Assembly (NCBI GenBank): GCA_025331435.1
Contig: JAIWNI010000009.1
Coordinates: forward strand, 434,001 to 498,000
From: Choanephora cucurbitarum
Lineage: Eukaryota > Mucoromycota > Mucoromycetes > Mucorales > Choanephoraceae
Reading direction: 5' to 3'
Length of the DNA stretch: 64,000 nucleotides
The notes beneath the pieces are model-generated. The model worked only from the letters and a program-made list of their open reading frames with translations. It did no database searches and was not told the DNA's origin. Within the stretch, counting starts at the first letter, position 1. Each line of letters begins with the position of its first letter. A program made the position numbers and the translations under genes. Positions 1-11,219 of the stretch are shown here, piece by piece.

Positions 1-240
1 CACAACGTAAAGATTTCCCTTGCATCCATCATCAGTCCACATAGCGCAATGGCTACTGCCAGTGTTTTGAACATAAGCCGCCTTGAAAGAATTTGGAAAT
101 TCAGCACAGCGATGATTAGCGCTTAGCACACCAGACCTTGATCCTTTGTCAGAAGTGTATAGAATCAGACCATCTCCAGACCCAAAAAGAGCAAAGATAC
201 TTGGAAGTATAAGCAAAATGGAAAACAACTCAATCTTCAT
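1..240 (-). CDS. Small secreted cysteine-containing protein, 3' part outside window
   Basis: An open frame runs from an ATG at 240 to the left edge without a stop, about 80 codons. It begins with a signal peptide (positive Lys3, then a Leu/Ile/Phe-rich core ending near ALFGSG). The mature part has three cysteines in short motifs (RCAEF, HCAMW, GCKGN) separated by Ser/Gly/Asn-rich stretches, as in small secreted fungal proteins with disulfide-bonded beta folds. I do not recognise the family with certainty; a beta/gamma-crystallin-like secreted domain is one possibility. It lies downstream of the copper ATPase on the same strand with 149 bp between them. The protein is truncated by the window edge, so length and C-terminus are unknown. 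Confidence 0.6.
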   Translation of the reverse strand, partial: MKIELFSILLILPSIFALFGSGDGLILYTSDKGSRSGVLSANHRCAEFPNSFKAAYVQNTGSSHCAMWTDDGCKGNLYVV

Positions 241-389
241 ATTATTAATGACTGAATAAACAGGAAGAAAAGCAATAGCCAAGGATTTTACTTCTTATTT
301 CATTATTCTGAAACAAATTTATTTGACTCAAAACAACAATGTGGTCTTTGATCTTACAAGGGTTTCTAGCTAAACGAAATGTCCCAAAA

Positions 390-3300
390 TCAAATACGAT
401 GCGAGCTATTAGCGGTTTTGGGAGCCCTGTACAAACGCAACAGTAGACTAGAACATACAACACTGACGCTAGAAGCAACCATAGCTATGCCTGCAATATA
501 GGGAGGCAGTCCTTGACCTGTTGCAGGATATAATACGCCGGCAGCGATAGGAATAGCAACAGTATTGTACAAAAATGCCCATAGAAAATTAAATCGAATG
601 CGCTGAACAACTGTCTTGGAGAGATCATACATTGTCAAAAGATCCATCAAGTTGTTTCTGATCAGCACAATGCTAGCAGCCTCAATAGCAATATCTGTCG
701 CCGAACCGACGGAAATACTTGTGTATGTAAGTAACTTTGAACAGAATACATCACTTGGTTATAGCCACTTACCCAACATCTGCTTGTGCAAGAGCTGGTG
801 AATCATTAATACCATCACCAACCATTGCTACAACTGCGTTTTCATGCTTTCTAAGTCTTCTATAATGCTTGCTGAAATTATGGTTCTGCTGCTCATTTGA
901 ACGGATACCTCTTCTTTGTAGATTTCTGATTTTGTCGGCTTTTTGTTCAGGTTTCACGCCTGCAAGAACATGGTCTGAATTTATACCTAGTTGTTTGCCA
1001 ACAGCGTTTCCAGTACGTTCATTGTCACCTGTTATCATCCATACTTCAATATTCCTTTCTTGTAATTCAGAAATGAGCTGCATGGCTTCTGGGCGAGGTA
1101 TATCAGCTATAGCTAATTGAGCTATCATCATTGTTCTAGAGGCACTACAGCATAGTGAACTTGTAGCACAGTGACAAACATCACAAGCACAATCGTTTCT
1201 ACAGCCTTCTTTGTGGCTGTCAGCACTGGAAGGTTCTCTATCATTGTCGGATACGGGTGAAGCAGATACCATGACTATAGACTGCCCGAGGTTTTGCCAA
1301 TCTGTCAATAGGTTATGACAACTCTTTGTTTGATATGAATTCTGATAACGAGCATGATTCTCATCCATCCATTCTTGATTTCCTAGAAATACATTAAGAG
1401 CACGTACGTTCTGTAATCTACCGGCCAAATTGCATGAAAGATCTGATGACAGTGTGATTGTGGCAAGTAAGCCTCGTCCTGGTATTTCTTGAGCATTTGT
1501 AATCATTACACCTTCAAAATGATCGAGGGCTTTACTAGGACGATTAGCATCGCTCTCTTCCTCTTCTTCTTGTTCAGAAGCAATCACATCATTGGTAAGA
1601 AGCTCGATGTCAGATATGTTTGGATTTTCCAACAATTGTTCAATGATATACCGAGATTTCTTCTCAATTGACTTAGATAGCGGATGATTACTGGCAGAAC
1701 TAACACAACCAAGGATCTTCCATATAGTTATTCTTTGACCAGCAGTATTGTCTTTTGTCTTTTCTGGAGCACTCTGATCAATCCAGACATGTGTCACAAG
1801 AGGTTTGCCCATCGTCAAAGTTCCTGTCTTGTCAAATGCAACTGTAGTGATTCTATTTGCCATCTCCAAAGCATATCCACCACCTTTAATCAACACGCCA
1901 TACTTGGCAGCAACACCAGTTCCTACCATAACAGCTAAAGAATAGTTTTTTTTTAAATAAATTGTTTCTTTCATTCTGTTCGCGTTAGATTACCTGTAGG
2001 ACTAGCAAGACCCAAACCACATGGACATGCAATGACCAACACAGTTACAGCAAGCATTAAGCTAAACAAAGTTTTGTTTTCTCCTGCAGGTAGCCAACTA
2101 TCAGGATACATGTTTTTGATACTCAAGACTTCCCATACAATGAAGGTAATCAAAGCCAAAAGTATAACTATTGGAACAAAAATACTAGAAATGTTATCTG
2201 CCATCTGTTCAATAGGTGCTTTAGGGGACGCTTGAGCATCTTGTACAAGTTGAATGATGCGAGAAAGGGTAGTATCAGATCCTACGCGTACAGCACGAAC
2301 ATAGATAGGTGCAGTCAAATTGATAGTAGCTGTGATGACATTGTCGCCTTTGTTCTTAATCACGGGTATAGATTCGCCTGTAATCATTGATTCATCTGCC
2401 GTGGAAGACCCTCTCCAGACTTTACCATCACAAGGAATGCGTCCGCCTGCATTTATTTTCAAAATGTCACCCACTAATATTGGGATAGAATTTTAGTTAG
2501 CTTTCTATGGTTCTATTGATACTAATCATTTACCTTGTATGTCCTTAGATTCAATTTCTCTTTCGGAAACTATACGATCGACAAAACTTCCGCTACCGTC
2601 CCTGGCAGCAGAAGATTCTGCTTCATCTCTTTGGGTTTCTACCAAAATAGCCTTTTCGGGTTGCAAATCCATTAATTTGGTGATAGTTTCTGCAGTTTTT
2701 CCTTTTGCTAAAGCCTCTAACCATTTACCAAAGTGGATGAACGTAATCAATAAGACTGAAGTCTCAAAGTAGTTCAGACTCATAGCCCCGGCAGTTTTTC
2801 TGACCATAGCAGCAATTACAGAAGCAACGGAAGCAAAATAGGCAACAGTTGTACCCATAGCCACTAAAGTTTCCATGTTTGCTGTGTGAGCATATACCAA
2901 TGACTTGTATGCCTTTGTATAGAAAGGTTTGCCAAGCCAGAACTGGACAGGAGTTGCTAAAAGGAACAAAATTAGATCTCCAATGGACAATCCATGAGTA
3001 ATTTGCTTCATAAAGGCCTTATGAACTGGATTTGATGCAGGTAAAGCCATCATAAAGATCATAGAGATCAGCACGACAGGAATGGCGAATAAGAGTGACC
3101 ATAAAAATCTGCTTTTGAGAATAGCAAGCTCCTTATTCATAGATTCTCTCATCGATTCTCTTTGCTCAAGTATTGTATCGCCTTGTTTATCTGCGGATAG
3201 TTCTGCTTTGTAACCGATCTGCTCAATCATTTGTGCCAAAGAACGAGAACCAACTACGCTAGGATCATGCTGAATGACTGCAGATTTTGCGAGTAAATTG

Positions 3301-5265
3301 ACCTGACAGCTTGTTACTCCGTTTTGTTTCATCATGGTACGTTCAATATTGGCGACGCAAGAAGAACATGTCATACCAGTCACTACTAAATGAGTAGATA
3401 CTATTTGGATGGTGCCCTGACTTTTGATACTAGAAGAGTCGTTGCCAGAAGGGAAGTCATTAGCCATTTTCTTGATTTTGATACTTTCTGCTGTGAAACC
3501 AATCTGCAAGATTTCTTGATAGATTTTTTGACGAGTAATAAGCTCACCGGTGAACTCAAAACTAGCTTTACCACTCTCTAAATCTATCTGAATTGATTGA
3601 CTGCGAATACCAGATAACTTCTTCAGTGCTCCATATGTCTTCTCAACACAATTTGCACAAAACATGCCGACGATAATCATATTGGCCTGGTAGATAGTAT
3701 TTGAAGTTGTTTGGATATCTGATGCTTGCAATTCTGAAACAAAGGTCACTTTGCTTGCTTTGTAACCCATTTTCTTTACGGCCTTGACAAGAGATTTTTC
3801 ATCAAGAAAGGAGCCATAGACAGATAGAGAACCCGTTTGTGTAAGCAAGTTAACTTGTACAGATGAAGGATTGACCCCAGGTAGTTTCCTTAAGCCTTCT
3901 TCAACTGTACGTACACAGCTTGCACATGTCATGCCAGAGATTTGGAATCGAACCTTGTGTGGCACGGAAACTGTCTGACTTTCAACCGATACCAGAGAGA
4001 CAATTGAACCTTGACGCTGTTGTTGTTGTTGACGAGACAAGAGAACAACAGGTGGAATCAAGTTATGAATGATCTGAACGTTCTCAACATCAAATCCTCT
4101 TTCTTCTATGACTGTATGAATGAAATCAATATCTGGATTTGTACAGATAAACATGGCCATTTCCGTCTGCAGATTGACATGAATTGATCCAGGCTGAACG
4201 TTAGGAATTTCGTTTTCTAGAGCATCGGTAACTGAAGCTACACAGGACTTGCAAGTCATACCCAATACACGCATAACAACCTTGCGCTTGCCTCCATCAT
4301 TGTAGTCATTATCATTTAGTTGTATAACAGAACTGTCGTTTGGCATGTTTATCGAGAGCTGACTAGTGTATGACTTGGACAGTTCCCGTCCGGAGTCTTG
4401 CTTGATGCGCGGCTTTCCGTTAAGATCGTATCCCAGATTTTCAATTAACTCTTTCATGACCTCTGTATCTATCACTGAGCCTTCAAAAGAAAATCTCGCC
4501 TGCTTTTTCTCAAGGTTGACCTCCACTGATCCGGGAATTGTTCCAGGTAGTTCTTCAAGAGCATTGGATACGGTCTGAGTACAGTGTTGACAAGTCATGC
4601 CATAGATAGAGAGTATCATGCATTTTGGCTCATAGTCGTTTAGTTCAGGCAATTCGGTGTTCAATGTGACATTTCCCACATCATAACCCAGATCTTCTAT
4701 CTTTGCTTTGATTTCGTCCTTGTCATTAGTATAGTTATTACCATAGTACGCCATGGTAGCCTGTTCCTTTTCTAGTGAGACACAGACTGACTCGGGATCA
4801 ATAAAGGAGAATGTTTGTAGAGCTTTCTGTACAGTGTTGGTACAATGGGAGCACGTCATGCCATACACAGGTATCTTCACTTGCAGTTCTTCGCTAGCTT
4901 CATGGTGATCGGATTGATTGATATGTGCTAGTGTTAGGGATGTTACTTCATATCCCAAGTTCTCAATCAATTCAGTAAAAGCATCCTTAAGGTCATTTTC
5001 GGTATTATTCTCGGTATCTTCGTACTTGAGAATGGCTTTAGATTGATCAAGACTGACTTCTACAGAATCAGATACAGATCCAGGATACTCTTCGAGCGCT
5101 TTCTTTATAGTATTGACGCAATGCTACAACAACAAAAAAATAAAAAGTTTAATTACCTGTCATTTTTCAATGTATGCAGCATGGACTTACATTGCATGTC
5201 ATGCCTTCAATTCCGATTTCAACAGAATAAGAAGAGTTACCAGAATCTTTTCTTGATTCAGGCAT
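390..5265 (-). CDS. CCC2: Copper-transporting P1B-type ATPase with seven N-terminal HMA domains
   Basis: Predicted exons 5265-5191, 5123-2534, 2473-1994, 1934-773 and 717-390 join in frame to a 1544-residue protein. It should pump Cu(I) across Golgi/secretory membranes to load cuproenzymes (Ccc2/ATP7 family). Metal-binding HMA modules with MTCxxC cores start near residues 22, 113, 199, 313, 422, 512 and 608; the sixth reads GMFCANC. The catalytic core has TGES (about 920), the transmembrane CPC (about 1038), DKTGT with the phosphorylated Asp (about 1083), SNHP in place of SEHP but with the binding His kept, and GDGIND near 1420. The nucleotide-binding domain carries an acidic run and a seven-Cys insertion (CRNDCACDVCHC...CC, coded near 1140-1210). 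Yeast Ccc2 has two HMA domains and human ATP7A/B six, so seven is unusual. The gene symbol reflects family, not proven orthology. Confidence 0.93.
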
Positions 5266-7190
5266 TTTTTCCTTCTTGTTTAGCATCAATGTGCCTTTAA
5301 GTGTTTTAAAAAATAGAGAGCAAAAGAGAAGTGTAGAGAAAGTTTATGCGAGTTGATTTTAAATAAGCTCGAGGTCTTAAAAAGGAAAGTGACTTGCTTC
5401 CATTTCGAGATGAGCATTTTTTGCCGACCTGATGATAAAAGCCCGCCAGACAGATTTTATGTATAGTGGCTTATCACTGGCTGCCCTGAAATCTTATACA
5501 GAACCTTAAAGTTGTCAAGATCTTTAAACTTGATGTTAGTCTCCAAACATCGAGACCTGGTTTCTTTCTATATATGAGTTGATAATAAGATCAAACTGCC
5601 TACGTTTAATTTCTGTATAAAAATTCATGCAGCAAAGCACTAATGCATTTTTTTTTATCCTATTGTGAGTGTCTTTGATCTCATACAGCCAAAAAAAAAA
5701 AGCAAAATGATCTGTACTCCTTTACAATAGACATGTATTTTGATCCAACCCTAACTGGTTACAGTCCCATGACAATTTATCAGGAAGTAGAAGATATGAG
5801 CATATAATCACATACATCAACTTGTAGACACATTTACAGGCCAATTGTAACACTATAGACATACAGTCTGATCCGTTTCATTATAAGTTCAAATCCACTC
5901 AAAGGCACAATATCAAGAAAAAGGAGTACAGAAACAAATCTGCTCTTGACCATCTTGAGATTAGAAACACATTATCTTGTCATATTTCTTTTTACAAAAC
6001 TCTCTTTTATCATGAGATCACCGCTTGAACAGAAGGAGTTTATTATAAAGACCAATGAATAAATTTATAGAAAAAGCGGTTTCGATATGAACGTTATGGA
6101 ACCTTGAATAAGACAGAAGCAAGTGTCGACACAGAGTGTAGTTTTCAACAGAGGTATTGAAGGTAACAAAAGACAAAATAAGGGCCTTGTCTTACATGAA
6201 TAACTTTTAGTTATTGCTAACAAAACTTGTTCATTGAATCAATGGTTGTTGTTTGTAAGAGGCCATACATTGACCCAACCCAGCTCTTTTTGATCAAGTC
6301 ATGCAACCTTGATTACTGAATAAACAAATCAGCTCTATTTACCAGTCATGGAGATGCAATAGTCGCTTTAGTTAAAAGTGTTTGTATTCTTGAGAAATAT
6401 ATTCTTATATTGAGCATGCTCTTAAATTAAGCACCTCTTAAATCAAGCGACTACTGTATGTTTTCCTAAAAGAGAAACAGGTGCTCATGCCAATGTTTTC
6501 ATATTGAAGCTGCAATGATTGAATTGGAAACAGATGTCTTATTTTGTTGTTTCTTTTAATGCTTCTTCAAGGCTGCTTACTATTGTCAATGAACTCGAAA
6601 AGAGAACACCACTCAGAGATTTTATCAGGTTTTATATTTTAAGAAGCCTGGAAGATACAATTAACTGCAAAGCTTCTCATACGATGAGAAATATGAATTG
6701 TCTGTATATCTTTTCGAAAGGCTCAGATGGTTTCTTTCGAAATATCAAAGGACAAATGTTGCTTAGTAGCAGTCTTTGTGTACTTTCCGAAATTACACGC
6801 ATTTATTGATCTGTTGTTTTTATGCCAAGCATTGATCATTGTCTATAGAATTGTTTCAGACAGTTACCCTCTATCTATATACATATGTATATTTTTCTCA
6901 TTTTCGTTTATCCACTTTCTGCAAACAAATGCTTTGATGATGTTAATACGCTACCAATAAATCCATAGGTTGTTCATATATCGACATTTGCATTGAGGTA
7001 AAGCCACAAAATGCGCATAACAGAAAGGAAGAAAACTGGTTGCTCAGGACTCTGGCTCCGTGGCTTGCTATGATGAGCATCTGATTGCTCAGCTTTTTTT
7101 TCCTTATTTAGGAAGACTCGTATTTGATTTATATACTCTCTAATTGACCTCTCTTTTCTGTTTTTCTTTCTTTCTATATTCAAAAAAAAA
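5266..7190. other. Intergenic region, divergent promoters
   Basis: This 1.9-kb stretch lies between the divergent starts of the copper ATPase and the PQQ-blade protein. I see AT-rich sequence, T/A homopolymers (for example near 5645 and 5690) and short open frames without recognisable domains or clear splice structure. No RNA gene or repeat was recognised. Pyrimidine tracts just before 7191 and an A-run directly upstream of the ATG are typical of promoter/leader sequence in this window. Confidence 0.5.
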
Positions 7191-7280
7191 ATGAATCAAT
7201 TCTTTGGTGGCGATAAACAATTAAACCAATTCTTTGGTGGCGATAAACAATTAAATCAATTCTTTGGCGGTGATAAAGAA
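7191..7280 (+). repeat. Three tandem 30-bp units inside the start of a CDS
   Basis: Three successive 30-bp copies, differing at only a few, mostly synonymous sites, encode the NQFFGGDKQL unit at the extreme N-terminus. The copies begin at the start codon, near 7221 and near 7251. The third departs after GGDK. The structure is an in-frame minisatellite and a likely site of length polymorphism. Confidence 0.92.
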
Positions 7281-8112
7281 AAGAGATACGGAGACGATGA
7301 TTTCGACTCTGCATCTACTCGATTTATGCGTGAAACTGAATACAAGCGAAATGATATTCTCATTTGCGCTACCAATGGCAAGATTTATGCTGTCCACAAA
7401 AAAGACGGTTCTCGTATCTGGGGCTGTAGTTTTCCTGAAAGAGCTTATGGCAACACTGTATCTGTGTTTGTAACAGACTATGATGATGTGATCATTGGAG
7501 CAGTTGGAAAGATAGCTTGTTTAGATTTAATGACAGGCGAGAAGAAATGGTTGAATAAGATGTCTGTAAGTCTTTATGTATTCAATGTCAAAGAGAATGT
7601 CTCTTAAATTTTTTTTTTAATAGAGAATGAGTACAGAAGAAGTCTCTGTGGTCACTACTCCCAGTCGATTCTTACAGCTCAAGACAAACGAATCCAATCA
7701 GACAGAAGATAGTCCACCTAAATACAGCGAACGAAATCAATTGGAAGAGAAACCAGTGGTCATTGGCTGTTCTAGAGGAAAAGTGGTGGCCATGGATCCT
7801 TATACAGGCAATACCTTATGGACCTACGATTGTCCTGGGGGTGGCTACAACATACCTGTGGCCCTTGTTGAACCTCCTAGTCTTGAATCCCATCATCCTG
7901 GCCAAACAGTGTATATTGGTGCAGGAAAGCGAGTCTATTGTCTATCTGCTTCCACAGGAGAAGTGTTTTGGATATCTAAAGTAAGTAACTCTGATTTTGG
8001 TGCCAACTACATGACCTTGGCTACACCTTGGGGTTCTCGATTAGCAGCAGAAGGCTACACCTCTTTCTCTCAATGTCCAACAGGCCAAGCAGCACATAGA
8101 AATAGAACTTAG
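7191..8112 (+). CDS. PQQ-like beta-propeller-blade protein with N-terminal tandem repeats
   Basis: Exons 7191-7565 and 7624-8112 (58-bp GT-AG intron) give 287 residues. At least four segments match the PQQ/quinoprotein-like blade pattern GK(x)n-D/S-xxTG-xxxW: around GKIYAVHKKDG, GKIACLDLMTGEKKW, GKVVAMDPYTGNTLW and RVYCLSASTGEVFW. Such blades bind ligands or proteins; without a catalytic partner domain the function is unknown. The first 30 residues are three near-identical copies of a ten-residue unit, NQFFGGDKQ(L), directly after the start Met. No signal peptide or membrane segment is visible. A possible further donor (GTAAGT) lies at 7981 after TGG ATA TCT AAA, so the final 44 codons could be intronic or an alternative end; codon use there still looks coding. 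It ends 57 bp from the convergent TMEM198-like gene. Confidence 0.75.
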
Positions 8113-8169
8113 AATAATCTATAGTGGTTACCGAATTTTTTTTGGCTTAGAATAAAGATTTTATTTGTT

Positions 8170-9472
8170 TTAATTATGATGAGATGGATGATGAGAAGGA
8201 TGAACAGAGGGATGAACAGAAGGATGAACAGAGGGGTGAATAGAAGGTGCCACATGGTGTGACTCAGGATGATTTGGAGAAGCACGAGAAGCATGGTCAT
8301 CTTCAATCACTGCTTCTCTATGTTGATGGAAATCTTCATGCGCTTCTTTTCCTTTGACAGCAGCTGTTACATGAAGAGCAAGTTCATAAGCTGCATTGAA
8401 AATCAACTGCCATAACAAAGAAGACAGGAAGGCAACAATGACCATGGCCAACAAGACATAGACTGTGGTAGACAGCCTGTATTCAATCAGATGACGTGGA
8501 TTTCTATTCAACAAGGCTTGTGGACCAGCAATAAAACCTGTGCGTGCCAAGCAATCGATACCAAACATGATACTATAAGCCCCAACAAAGGATGTAGCAA
8601 AAAACAAGGCTGGTCTAAGGGCAGCCCAGATCAAGATAGCAAAGACAAGAGCCATACCACCGATGAAACAATATCTACCGATAAGCTGCAAAAAAAAAAA
8701 AAAACAGACCATAAGCACATCTTCTTTTGTCACTTCAACATACTTACATGTTCAATCAAAAAGTTACTTTTCCAAGAACAGATAAAGACAGCAAACACAA
8801 ATCCACCAAATGCTTTTTTTTTGTTTTTTTTAGGAAACAAGGTGATGTCTCACTATGTCATTCGTGACTTACCTCCTACAAGATAAAGAGCTATATTCCA
8901 AACGAAATAATAGACAATGGCACCTGCGACACCTACACCTGCAGGAACAACAATCATCGTAATCTCATCTCTACTATAGCCTGATTCTGGCCTTAGATTC
9001 GCTAAAGCGATCCAGGCCATTGACCCAAAAGTCAAGAGTCCCATGACGCATAACATTATTTTAGACAACCTAAATCCAAATGAACACAAAAAGATTCCCA
9101 GTGCAATCAATACGCCACCTAAGGCGCCCATCCGAGGTGAGATTCCAGATTCTGTTCCATAGACAGCAGCTAATATACACTAATTAGTTAAGTGTTGATT
9201 GTCTTTAAAGAATATACTTTACTGCCCCATCCTGTTGCATTAGCAGGTATGATCTTGTATTCATCTTCCTCTGGATTTTTTTTCTCTTCTGTTTCTGTAG
9301 GAGTAGCAGTGGCCGTGGCTGTCTTGGTTGCTGTTCGTGTAAGACTGGCATGATGTAGTTCATTCAATTCCCCATCATCCTGTCTTTTCATATGGGTTGG
9401 TTGTGCATGAATGGATATCAATAGAGACAGAAAAAGAGTCAAAAATAACCATTGAATCAGATGCTTTTTCAT
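8170..9472 (-). CDS. TMEM198/TM7S3-like (DUF4203) multi-span membrane protein
   Basis: Exons 9472-9223, 9169-8873, 8812-8748 and 8685-8170 join in frame to 375 residues. The chosen start (9472) gives a cleavable signal peptide (MKKHLIQWLFLTLFLSLL...); an upstream in-frame ATG at 9559 would spoil it. A Thr/Ala-rich low-complexity lumenal stretch (TRTATKTATATATPTETEE) follows, then about seven hydrophobic segments with the Gly-rich pattern of the TM7S3/TM198-like domain (LGGVLIALGIFLCSFGFRL and similar). The C-terminal tail is His/Asp/Glu-rich and ends in a Pro-Ser-x-His ladder (SVHPSVHPSVHPSHHPSHH) coded by a 12-bp minisatellite. The His-rich tail could bind metal, but that is inference. The domain family has no firm molecular function in fungi. 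Convergent with the PQQ-blade gene. Confidence 0.82.
8180..8243 (-). repeat. 12-bp minisatellite coding a His-Pro-Ser tail
   Basis: On the plus strand a unit resembling GATGAACAGAGG recurs about four to five times, with small variation. Read on the minus strand it encodes the repeated SVHP/SHHP motif at the C-terminus of the TMEM198-like protein. Confidence 0.8.
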
Positions 9473-9956
9473 TTTAATAAAGAAAGAAAGAAAGAAAAAG
9501 AGAAAACAATGAGGTTGATTCTTAAATGACATAAAAAGAGGTACGTGATACAAAAACAACTTTGATCCCTTTTTTCTATTTATAGTAGTCCATTATCAAC
9601 AAAGTCATCTCGGGATTGTTGTTTATGTTCGACAACAAGCCCGTTCCAAGTTTGTTTCGAAAAAAACGAGACTACACCAAGCTATCCATTGACAACATTT
9701 CTCTTTTACAATGTTCTTTTGATAACAAGACAGGTTGATCTATCTTCAGAAAGAATATTTTAAATACCCCCCCCCCATGCGTACACTCAACAGCCTCAAT
9801 GAGCTTTTATTGTCTTTGAAACTGCTGGTAAGATCTCAGTCCATTGAACCCTATTGTTGTTCTTTCTGTCTTTGGAATTGCTTCCCAATAGACGTAAAGA
9901 TGCATCTCAATTGTCCTGAACAGATAATATTGATCCTTCCTCATTTAAACCAAAGT
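9473..9956. other. Intergenic, upstream of TMEM198-like gene and downstream of RAD18
   Basis: No gene is supported here. The region holds GAAA-type purine repeats near 9480-9500 and an unusual run of ten C at 9767-9776, which is a candidate replication-slippage site. Short open frames over it have no recognisable domain. Confidence 0.5.
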
Positions 9957-11219
9957 TTATTTTCTACGCTTCACTTCATCTATCAACCGAGAATACTCAT
10001 CTTTGTAATGATCTCGATGACTATCAGGATCCTCTGTCTTGCGTTTCAACTGGTTATTCTTTTCTGCCAACATCGAATTCTCCATCTTTTGTAACCGTTG
10101 AACCAAGACGTGTGCACTGACCGGTGACTCAGAATCATTGTTTGCATTCCACATGGTGACATATTCTGTGTATCGCCATATCATCTGCTTTCGATCCCCA
10201 TGATCTGGTAAATGATAAGACTAGCATAAAAAGGTGTTATTTTAAGATCTTCATCTTTATAAGCCTATTCATTTACTTTCAATAAGGATTTGATTTCTTT
10301 GTCTTTCTTGACACCAAAGACTTGTTGAATAGGCCTTTGACCTAGATAGACAGATGATGATTTACTATCGAAAAAGGATAAGTTCATGTCCATACTGTCG
10401 CTCGCTTTTGTCTTACTTTTTAGTGATCGGTAAGGTCATGACAGTTGGTTGAGAGGTACTTTGATGAATGACAGGAATAGATCGATCACCTTTAAGACAT
10501 CGATCCAGATGAATATTGACAACTGCCTGTGGCATGGATTGTTGACAAATGGGACATTCCACCCTATCTTCTTCATCATATATACACACTTCACATCAGT
10601 CCCTCTGTGGATCCTTATGGCAAGAAAAGATACTTACTTTCAGATGAACCTGTAGGCTGTGATGTAGTTGCTGGATGATTGACAGGCGAGGTCATGGGTT
10701 GTGCTGTGGTGGATGGTCTATGCGGGTATGGTGTGTCTACATAATTTGGTTTTGTCTGAGAATGGATACGTGTGGATCTTCGTGTGTTGGAAACAGGCTG
10801 AAAATCATCGTCCTGGATCGGTTGAATGGATGTTGAAGCAGGCTGAAGGACGTAAGAAGCCGGTCTGTCCAATGACACCAATAGCTTTCTAGACAAAAGG
10901 TGTGAGTGTGGTTGTCAGAGAGTCCGGTTGAGTGGTAGACTCACCTTGCATCTTTCCAGGATCGAACAACGTTATCCAGATCGTAATTATGGATCAAACT
11001 CTTCTCTACTGCCTCCTTTCGACATTTAGGGCATGTCTGTTCAGCTGAAAGACTGCGGCGTATACACAATGCACAAAATGAGTGTGAACAAGTGGATACC
11101 ATCATGGTTGTATTAAACAGTTCTTTACATATAGGACAACGAAGGTGTTCGTCTAACACTTGTAATTGAGTGGTATTGAAATCAGTTGGATCATCGAATC
11201 CTGTATCAACTGAAGACAT
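9957..11219 (-). CDS. RAD18: Postreplication-repair E3 ubiquitin ligase RAD18
   Basis: Predicted exons 11219-10945, 10888-10638, about 10567-10490 (acceptor ambiguous between roughly 10567 and 10588), 10404-10277 and 10220-9957, giving about 331 residues. Domain order is that of RAD18: an N-terminal C3HC4 RING (CPICKELF ... CSHSFCALCIRR ... CPKC, residues about 28-66), a Ser/Thr/Pro linker, a UBZ4 ubiquitin-binding zinc finger (CPICQQSM ... HLDRC) and a SAP-like segment (GQRPIQQVFGVKK ... LPDHGDRKQM). With RAD6, RAD18 monoubiquitinates PCNA at stalled forks. The fungal proteins are usually longer (yeast 487), so this is a compact version. The short introns and an A-type acceptor before the UBZ exon are the least certain joints. 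ACGCGA motifs lie just upstream. Confidence 0.9.

Noticed and set aside
6519..6960. Two overlapping short plus-strand frames
   Set aside because: Low-complexity Phe/Ile/Leu-rich products, no start context or motif, and no splice partners found.
8491..8886. Plus-strand frame across the TMEM198-like gene
   Set aside because: Antisense to exons and introns of that gene, with Lys/Asn-rich product from poly-A.
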